Of a stretch of 6,102 nt of DNA, positions 1 through 4,426 are shown in pieces. The stretch comes from Candidatus Eiseniibacteriota bacterium (lineage in GTDB: Bacteria > Joyebacterota > Joyebacteria > Joyebacterales > Joyebacteraceae), in NCBI GenBank assembly GCA_030630395.1, contig DAOVNE010000094.1, forward strand, positions 1-6,102, read 5' to 3'. Made by a program: the position numbers and the translations under genes. The stretch's first letter is position 1, and the number at the start of each line of letters is the position of its first letter. A model generated the notes under the pieces. The model did no database searches and was not told the DNA's origin. It was given only the letters and a program-made list of their open reading frames with translations.

Positions 1-1002
1 ACACGATCCGGCGACACCCGGGGCATTCTCGTCCCTGGGGGTGCGGCCGGTGTGACTGTGACGATCAACAGTAACGCGGAGCTTCTTCCCGATGGCGCCT
101 ATGTCGCGAGTATATGGTTCAGGAATCTCACAAACGGGCTGGGAGACGCGATACGCGACGTCGTCCTGGCTGTCGGCACGAGCGAGAAGCAGTACGAATG
201 GACGCTCGATACCGACCCGGGTTGGTCGACCGACGGCCAGTGGGCGTACGGACAGCCGACCGGTGGTGGCGGCCAGTACGGAGAACCGGATCCGACGGCC
301 GGACACACGGGCACCAATGTCTATGGATACAACCTGAGTGGCGACTACCCCAACGGTCTATCTCAGATGCATCTGACGTCAGGACCGATAGACTGCCAGG
401 ATCTCTACAATGTCCATCTCAGATTCTGGAGATGGCTCGGCGTCGAGCATCCCGACTACGACCACGCGTCGATCGGCGTGAGCACGAACGGCGCCGACTG
501 GATGACGGTCTGGGAGAACACGGCCGAGATCACCGACACGGAGTGGATGCAGATGGATCTCGATATCTCATCCGTCGCCGATGACGCAGAAACGGTCTAC
601 CTCCGATGGACGATGGGAACTACGGACGGCGGATGGATGTACTGTGGATGGAACATCGATGATATCGAGATATGGGGCATCTCCGCTGGCAGTTCAGGAG
701 TTCCGGATGACACCGGTCTGATCCGCGAGGCCCGGCTTGACCCCGTCATGCCGAACCCGTTCAATCCGACCGCCACGATCTCGTTCGCGCTTCCCGAGTC
801 GGGCGAGGTGGAGATCGCGGTCTACGATCTGGCCGGACGCCTGGTGACTGTGCTTGAGCACGGCCCACGTGACGCTGGCCCGCACGCGATCGAGTGGAAC
901 GGAACCGACGCCAATGGAGGAAGGCTCAGTTCCGGCGTCTACTTCGTGCGGCTCTTGAGCGGAGACACGGTGGCCGTGCGGAAGATGGTAATGGTCAAGT
1001 AG
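1..1002 (+). CDS. C-terminal part of a large secreted protein: Ig/BACON-like strand repeat, jelly-roll domain, FlgD-like sorting domain (5' end outside window)
   Basis: The frame is open from base 1, so 333 residues are visible and the true start lies upstream. A GTG at 52 could be taken as a start, but it has no ribosome-binding site and sits inside a beta-strand repeat (about residues 5-60) of the kind 'G.I.PGG...VTVT.N......DG.Y...I.F.N.TNG', so I reject it. Residues about 65-227 form a jelly-roll-like domain rich in W, G and Y, ending in GWNIDDIEIWG; such domains follow peptidase or other catalytic modules in secreted proteins of planctomycetes and FCB-like bacteria. Residues 250-333 are a FlgD-like Ig / type A sorting domain (MPNPFNP, then AVYDLAGRLV, then GVYFVRLL and a basic VRKMVMVK end). 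It is probably exported, then anchored or released by a sorting system. The catalytic module, if there is one, is out of view, so I give no enzymatic function. Confidence 0.85.
   Translation, partial: TRSGDTRGILVPGGAAGVTVTINSNAELLPDGAYVASIWFRNLTNGLGDAIRDVVLAVGTSEKQYEWTLDTDPGWSTDGQWAYGQPTGGGGQYGEPDPTAGHTGTNVYGYNLSGDYPNGLSQMHLTSGPIDCQDLYNVHLRFWRWLGVEHPDYDHASIGVSTNGADWMTVWENTAEITDTEWMQMDLDISSVADDAETVYLRWTMGTTDGGWMYCGWNIDDIEIWGISAGSSGVPDDTGLIREARLDPVMPNPFNPTATISFALPESGEVEIAVYDLAGRLVTVLEHGPRDAGPHAIEWNGTDANGGRLSSGVYFVRLLSGDTVAVRKMVMVK
937..1002 (+). repeat. Copy 1 of a near-identical sorting-domain 3' end
   Basis: The last 66 bases of this gene match the last 66 bases of the next gene (2550-2615) at 60 of 66 positions by hand alignment, stop codon included. 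They encode GVYFVRLL-GDTV-VRKMVMVK, the terminal strands of the FlgD-like sorting domain. The wider domain, 748-1002 against 2361-2615, is the same length with no gap and shares 53 of 84 residues. Confidence 0.8.
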
Positions 1003-1008
1003 ATCTCC

Positions 1009-1047
1009 CTGGTCAGGTCATCTGCCCCATGCAGATGACCTGACCAG
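1009..1047 (+). terminator. Perfect 17-bp inverted repeat, probable transcription terminator hairpin
   Basis: Bases 1009-1025 are the exact reverse complement of 1031-1047, with a 5-base loop CCCAT at 1026-1030. The structure begins 7 bases after the stop codon of the upstream gene, which is where a terminator is expected. No run of T follows on the plus strand (TATCATGG comes next), so it is not a classical intrinsic terminator. It could also act as a 3'-end stabiliser or as a protein-binding palindrome in front of the next gene. Confidence 0.55.
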
Positions 1048-1084
1048 TATCATGGCCCATGCGCCGGAGGACAACTCGTCGGTG

Positions 1085-1090
1085 AGGAGG
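1085..1090 (+). promoter_or_regulatory. Ribosome-binding site for the TTG-started C45 gene
   Basis: AGGAGG lies 7 bases before the TTG at 1098. The strong match and standard spacing, together with the signal peptide that begins exactly at this TTG, decide the start. No ATG in this frame is placed to give the same N-terminus. Confidence 0.8.
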
Positions 1091-1097
1091 TTCCCCC

Positions 1098-2615
1098 TTG
1101 AGACTGCTACTTGTCGCTACCCTTGTTCTTGCCATCTCACTACCCGCCATCGCGCAGGACGTCAACGGAAGCCTCGAGATAGTCGACGGCAAACCGGTCC
1201 TCAGAGTGTGGGGTACGCACGCGGAGCGCGGCTACGCTGCGGGTTATCTCATGGGTGAGAGCGGGAAGGAAGTCTTCGACGACTACTTCGTAGGCTACGT
1301 CTGCGGAGGAAGCCCCTTCCTCTACAACTACTACCGGAGCACATACCTGAACAACTTCGCGGTCGACGCCAGGTACCAGCAGGAGGCCGACTACACCGTG
1401 CTCGGCATGGCCGACGCCGGCGTGAATCTCTACAACGGCACAATCGGCAGAGACATGGACGCAACCGACATCCTCGTCTCGAACGCCATCGTGGATCTGA
1501 GCCAGAGGGACGACGTCTACTTCGGCTGCTCCAGCATGTCAAGCTGGGGACAGAGCACAACCAATGATCCCACCCTGGGTGGCCACCTCGTTATCACACG
1601 GCACCTCGACTGGAGCAAGCACCCGACCCTCACGGACAACCCCGCCCTCGTCGTGCACTTCCCGGCGGAGTCCGATGAGCAGCCCTGGCTGTCCATCGGC
1701 TACGCGGGGTTCTTCGGAGCGCTGTCCTCCGTCAGTGAATCCGGGGTCGCTGCCTTCATGGACATGGGAAACAGCAACGCGGGAACGACAGGCGCCCCCT
1801 ACCAGCCCATACTCTTCACGATACGAAGCGGAATGGAGATGGCGGACTACGACGGTGACGGGAGCCACTCGCCTGATGATGTGACCGCCGCCATCCAGGA
1901 CCGCACTCGCCGCGGCGGCAACATTATCCATGCCACGATGGATGACGGCGTGGGATCGCGCCCAATCGTCATCGAGTGCAACAACGCTGCAGGAGTCGCT
2001 ACGCGGGACCAGTCGGACAACACGGTCGTGCCCGGCGACAACCTCGTTGCCACAAATCACTTCCGTGCGCTCTACTCCCCCACGCCGTGCTCGCGCTACG
2101 ACGCCCTTGTGGATTCGCTGACGGCGAACCCGGAGATCTCGCCGGCGCGAAGCTGGAGCGTGATGGCGGGCGCGGCGGGCCAGTCGTCGAACATCCAGGC
2201 CATCCAGTACATCGAATCCGAGGGACTCCTTTGCTGGGCGATGGACACTTACTCGCAGCCTGCATACACGCAGGAACCGACGGAGTTCGACATCGACGAG
2301 CTCTTCATGAACCCGACGGAAGTCAGCGATGTGATGACGCGAAGCGAACTCGCGCAGCCAATGCCCAATCCCTTCAACCCGACGACCACACTGACCTACA
2401 CGCTCGTGCATTCGGACGACGTGGAGCTTGCCGTATACGATGTCTCGGGACGGCTCGTGAAGATGCTGGAGAGCGGCCCGCACGGCCCCGGCGAGCACTC
2501 GACCGTCTGGATGGGTCGTGACGAATCGGGGCGTGAGCTAAGCCCCGGAGTTTATTTCGTGCGGCTCTTGACTGGAGACACGGTGGTCGTGCGGAAGATG
2601 GTGATGGTCAAGTAG
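1098..2615 (+). CDS. Secreted C45-type (acyl-CoA:6-APA acyltransferase-like) Ntn hydrolase with C-terminal sorting domain
   Basis: This gene encodes 505 residues from a TTG start. Residues 1-19 are a signal peptide (hydrophobic core LLLVATLVLAISLP, cleavage probably after AIA-19). The body, about 30-405, resembles the C45 / AAT-like N-terminal-nucleophile hydrolases. HAERGYAAGYLMGE (41-54) fits the N-terminal 'G...G' motif. GCSSM at 143-147 offers Cys144 as the residue that would become the nucleophile after self-cleavage. HLVITRHLDW (163-172), TNHF (319-322) and SRYDAL (332-337) fit the conserved family positions. Family members cleave or transfer amide-linked acyl groups; the substrate here cannot be told. 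Residues 250-261 (DYDGDGSHSPDD) form an EF-hand/dockerin-like calcium loop within the enzyme body. Residues 422-505 are a FlgD-like sorting domain nearly matching that of the upstream gene, so the enzyme probably acts outside the cell or on its surface. The family call rests on motif recognition, not on a search. Confidence 0.8.
   Translation: MRLLLVATLVLAISLPAIAQDVNGSLEIVDGKPVLRVWGTHAERGYAAGYLMGESGKEVFDDYFVGYVCGGSPFLYNYYRSTYLNNFAVDARYQQEADYTVLGMADAGVNLYNGTIGRDMDATDILVSNAIVDLSQRDDVYFGCSSMSSWGQSTTNDPTLGGHLVITRHLDWSKHPTLTDNPALVVHFPAESDEQPWLSIGYAGFFGALSSVSESGVAAFMDMGNSNAGTTGAPYQPILFTIRSGMEMADYDGDGSHSPDDVTAAIQDRTRRGGNIIHATMDDGVGSRPIVIECNNAAGVATRDQSDNTVVPGDNLVATNHFRALYSPTPCSRYDALVDSLTANPEISPARSWSVMAGAAGQSSNIQAIQYIESEGLLCWAMDTYSQPAYTQEPTEFDIDELFMNPTEVSDVMTRSELAQPMPNPFNPTTTLTYTLVHSDDVELAVYDVSGRLVKMLESGPHGPGEHSTVWMGRDESGRELSPGVYFVRLLTGDTVVVRKMVMVK
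2550..2615 (+). repeat. Copy 2 of the near-identical sorting-domain 3' end
   Basis: This is the partner of 937-1002, with 60 of 66 bases identical. Three of the six differences are synonymous (GTC/GTT, TAC/TAT and GTA/GTG); the others change S to T and A to V. It encodes the last strands of the sorting domain plus the stop codon. Confidence 0.8.
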
Positions 2616-2639
2616 CTGCCCCTCAGCGGGGCGACGCGT

Positions 2640-2644
2640 GGAGG
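2640..2644 (+). promoter_or_regulatory. Ribosome-binding site supporting the ATG at 2650
   Basis: GGAGG lies 5 bases before the ATG at 2650. A GTG at 2638 is also in frame and would add four residues, but it overlaps this site and has no good site of its own, so the ATG is preferred. Confidence 0.65.
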
Positions 2645-2649
2645 ATTTC

Positions 2650-3141
2650 ATGGACCAACCTAGCATCGTCAAGCGTGGGCCGTTCACGGTCGTCGGCCTG
2701 AAACGCCGGGGCACGAGTGAGAACGTCACGGACGATGTACCACCCATGTGGGGCCGGCTGATGCAGCGCCAGAGCGAGATCAGCGGAAGGGTCAATCAGC
2801 GCGAGGCCTACGGGATCATCGGGAACTGCGACGAGGACACAAAGGAGTATGACTACGTAGCGGGCTTCGAGGTTGCTGGCGACCCCCAGGTGCCCGATGG
2901 GATGGTCAGTTGGGTCGTGCCGGGACAGACATACGCCGTATTCCCGACCACACTCCCCACACTCATGGAGACCTTCAACTACATCTGCGGCGTCTGGCTT
3001 CCACAGTCCGAGTGGGAGCGCGACACGGGTCCCGAGTTTGAGTTCTATGGAGAGGACTTCGACCCTCACACGGACGATTTTCGCATGGAGATCTATGTAC
3101 CGGTGGTGAGAGCGTCTGTAACCCGGCAGGCGTCTAACTAG
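2650..3141 (+). CDS. Free-standing GyrI-like / effector-binding-domain protein
   Basis: This gene encodes 163 residues from the ATG at 2650. The whole protein looks like one GyrI-like small-molecule-binding domain, as found in SbmC/GyrI, at the C-terminus of AraC- and MerR-type regulators such as Rob and BmrR, and in the integron protein Cass2. Supporting motifs are the N-terminal strand with FTVVGLKRRG, the central YDYVAGFEV (about 67-75), then WVVPGQTYAVFP (about 88-99), the helix ending in WLP (116-118), FEFYG (about 130-134) and the last strand MEIYVPV (about 146-152). There is no DNA-binding domain, signal peptide or membrane segment, so it is probably cytoplasmic and binds or sequesters a cationic or hydrophobic ligand; the ligand is unknown. 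It starts 34 bases after the C45 gene and is followed after 37 bases by a small membrane protein. Confidence 0.75.
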   Translation: MDQPSIVKRGPFTVVGLKRRGTSENVTDDVPPMWGRLMQRQSEISGRVNQREAYGIIGNCDEDTKEYDYVAGFEVAGDPQVPDGMVSWVVPGQTYAVFPTTLPTLMETFNYICGVWLPQSEWERDTGPEFEFYGEDFDPHTDDFRMEIYVPVVRASVTRQASN

Positions 3142-3168
3142 CGCATGCAGCCGCCGAGCTCAATGGTG

Positions 3169-3174
3169 AGGAGG
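3169..3174 (+). promoter_or_regulatory. Ribosome-binding site for the small membrane protein
   Basis: AGGAGG lies 4 bases before the ATG at 3179. This strong site is the main support that the short downstream gene is real. Confidence 0.7.
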
Positions 3175-3178
3175 AACG

Positions 3179-3604
3179 ATGGGCGAACTCTACGGTCAAC
3201 TTGCGGGCATCAGCGCTGTACTGGCTGGGTTTGCCATCACCTTTCTCGCCTTGCTTCTTGGCCATAAGGAACACAGCCGGTGCTTGGCTTTCTCGATTGC
3301 CGTGACCATCGCAGCTGCGGCGAATCTGTTGGTCTCAGCTCTCGGCTGGTCGCTCATGAGTTCACTCCTGACACAGGTCGGTGCTCAGCAGGGGACCGCA
3401 GTGCTGCAAGATCCTGAGTTCTACTGGGTTGCTGGTGGACACCGCATGCTCTCGTTTACATTCGTAAGCGGGCTCCTGTTCCTCTTCTCCATGCTAGGGC
3501 TCAGCGGATGGTTGCGAAGTCGCGCACTCGGCATCTTCTCCACCGCGAGTGCAGTTGCTGCGGCGCTCACTGTCTGGCGCATCCTCCGCCACGTGATCAA
3601 CTAG
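3179..3604 (+). CDS. Small four-helix membrane protein of unknown family
   Basis: This gene encodes 141 residues. Four hydrophobic segments are visible at about 8-28 (GISAVLAGFAITFLALLLG), 36-60, 88-110 and 115-134, with a charged turn HKEHSR after the first and a polar stretch of about 25 residues between the second and third. There is no cleavable signal peptide pattern, so it is probably an integral inner-membrane protein. I recognise no catalytic or transport motif and assign no function. It follows the GyrI-like gene by 37 bases in the same direction and may be co-expressed with it. By hand count about 46 of 141 codons end in A or T (GC3 about 67%), against 14 of 100 in codons 101-200 of the C45 gene. 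This may reflect the Leu/Ala-rich composition or a different origin. It ends 42 bases before the convergent gene. Confidence 0.7.
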   Translation: MGELYGQLAGISAVLAGFAITFLALLLGHKEHSRCLAFSIAVTIAAAANLLVSALGWSLMSSLLTQVGAQQGTAVLQDPEFYWVAGGHRMLSFTFVSGLLFLFSMLGLSGWLRSRALGIFSTASAVAAALTVWRILRHVIN

Positions 3605-3646
3605 ACATCTGAGCTGAGTTCTCTGCGTCCACAATGAAACGGACTC

Positions 3647-4342
3647 TCACGACCTCACGTAGAGGATCGAGTTACCGTCCTTCCCCACCGGTGCGATAGC
3701 GCCCATCTCTCTCAGACAGTAGGCCATCTTCTGCGCCACCCATCGCGGGTGACCGATGGCCTCCGCAAGATCTGACGTGGGAAAGGGCTCCTTGAGATCA
3801 GCGGGAATCAGCTCCCGCATCGCGTCGGGGCCATCGAACAGCCGGCTCTCGACGACCTCCAGGAGCCTGCGCTCCTCCGTCACCCATCCGCGCTTGCGCC
3901 AACCCTTCTTCCCGTCGAAGCGCCTGATCTCCTCCTCGCGAATCAGAAGCACCTCAAGAGAGAAGCGCGGACAGGACAGAAGCTTCGGGAAGCTCACAAG
4001 CTCGACGAACACATGCTCGAGTCCGCCGTGCTTCGGGGACTTCCGACGTGTCTCCTTGCCCCGGCGTTTCTTGGGGAGCTTCACGATCCACTTGTCGACG
4101 GCAACCGGACATACGAGCCTGACGTCGTGGCTTTCGGTGAGCTTCCTGAGTTTCCGTTTGAGGGGAGTGAATCCGCCGGTCTGGATCTCGATGAGGAGGT
4201 CACCGCGGACGATATCGATCTGATAGCCGTCAACGGGCATTTCGAAGACGTCACCCGGCTCCGAGTACCACTCCTTGAGAGATGCGTGGAGCGGTTTCTC
4301 ATTGAGCGTACCTATCAAACGCTGTGTGAGAACCTCGGTCAT
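3647..4342 (-). CDS. Conserved hypothetical protein: PD-(D/E)XK-nuclease-like core with C-terminal winged-helix-like region
   Basis: This gene encodes 231 residues. HASLKEWYSEPGD (19-31) leads into GYQIDIVRGDLLIEIQT (39-55), a strand-turn-strand carrying Asp43 and Glu52-Ile-Gln54. This fits the D...ExK core of PD-(D/E)XK nucleases with Gln in place of Lys, a variant found in several members of that fold. LKRKLRKL (61-68) would be the following helix and VRLVCPV (74-80) the next strand. A basic loop (90-105) and the strongly patterned block FSLEVLLIREEEIRR (127-141) follow. Residues about 186-231 (FPTSDLAEAIGHPR, then a helix and LYVRS) look like a winged helix. I recall similar uncharacterised proteins in other bacteria, but activity is unproven. 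The ribosome-binding site is weak (GGAAGA), so the exact start is uncertain. It lies 84 bases downstream of the mannosidase gene on the same strand and may share its transcript. Confidence 0.7.
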   Translation of the reverse strand: MTEVLTQRLIGTLNEKPLHASLKEWYSEPGDVFEMPVDGYQIDIVRGDLLIEIQTGGFTPLKRKLRKLTESHDVRLVCPVAVDKWIVKLPKKRRGKETRRKSPKHGGLEHVFVELVSFPKLLSCPRFSLEVLLIREEEIRRFDGKKGWRKRGWVTEERRLLEVVESRLFDGPDAMRELIPADLKEPFPTSDLAEAIGHPRWVAQKMAYCLREMGAIAPVGKDGNSILYVRS

Positions 4343-4416
4343 TGTCTTCCACTTGATTGCTGTTTGGGAGCCTGGGGCATTGTCGCCAACTTGATTGCCG
4401 TGTGAGAATCTTGGAC
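4301..4416 (-). repeat. Three diverged tandem units of 38-40 bases spanning the gap and the start of the nuclease-like gene
   Basis: On the plus strand, unit 4379-4416 matches unit 4341-4378 at 28 of 38 positions without gaps; both open with ATTGTC and share ACTTGATTGC. The neighbouring stretch 4301-4340 is a weaker third copy. Its 20 bases at 4321-4340 match 4397-4416 at 16 of 20 and 4359-4378 at 15 of 20. Read on the minus strand, the third unit encodes the first residues of the nuclease-like protein, so the repeat crosses the start codon. The unit length is not a multiple of three, so the copies do not encode the same peptide in one frame. Confidence 0.65.
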
Positions 4417-4426
4417 ACCGCCTGTG

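Noticed and set aside
114..584. A 156-codon plus-strand frame inside the first gene
   Set aside because: The translation is Arg-rich low-information sequence in an alternate frame of clear jelly-roll coding sequence.
1052..1258. A short ATG frame overlapping the start of the C45 gene
   Set aside because: It has no ribosome-binding site and no recognisable product, and it is out of frame with the C45 gene, whose TTG start has a strong site and signal peptide.
1539..2498. A 319-codon open frame on the minus strand inside the C45 gene
   Set aside because: The product is Arg/His/Val-rich with no recognisable domain and lies antisense to a gene with signal peptide, family motifs and sorting domain. 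GC-rich coding DNA often leaves such long antisense frames.
2618..2632. A small inverted repeat GCCCC-TCAGC-GGGGC just after the C45 stop codon
   Set aside because: A 5-bp stem with no T run is expected by chance in GC-rich DNA. It could be a weak hairpin but does not support a terminator call.
2638..2649. GTG at 2638 as start of the GyrI-like gene
   Set aside because: It overlaps the GGAGG site that is well placed for the ATG at 2650, and the four extra residues add nothing to the domain.
3605..3646. Search for a bidirectional terminator at the convergent junction
   Set aside because: Only a 4-bp GTCC/GGAC pairing with a 10-base loop is visible, and no T tract, so nothing is called.
4301..4416. 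The tandem repeat as a CRISPR array
   Set aside because: The units are contiguous and diverged with no spacers, and part of the repeat is coding.
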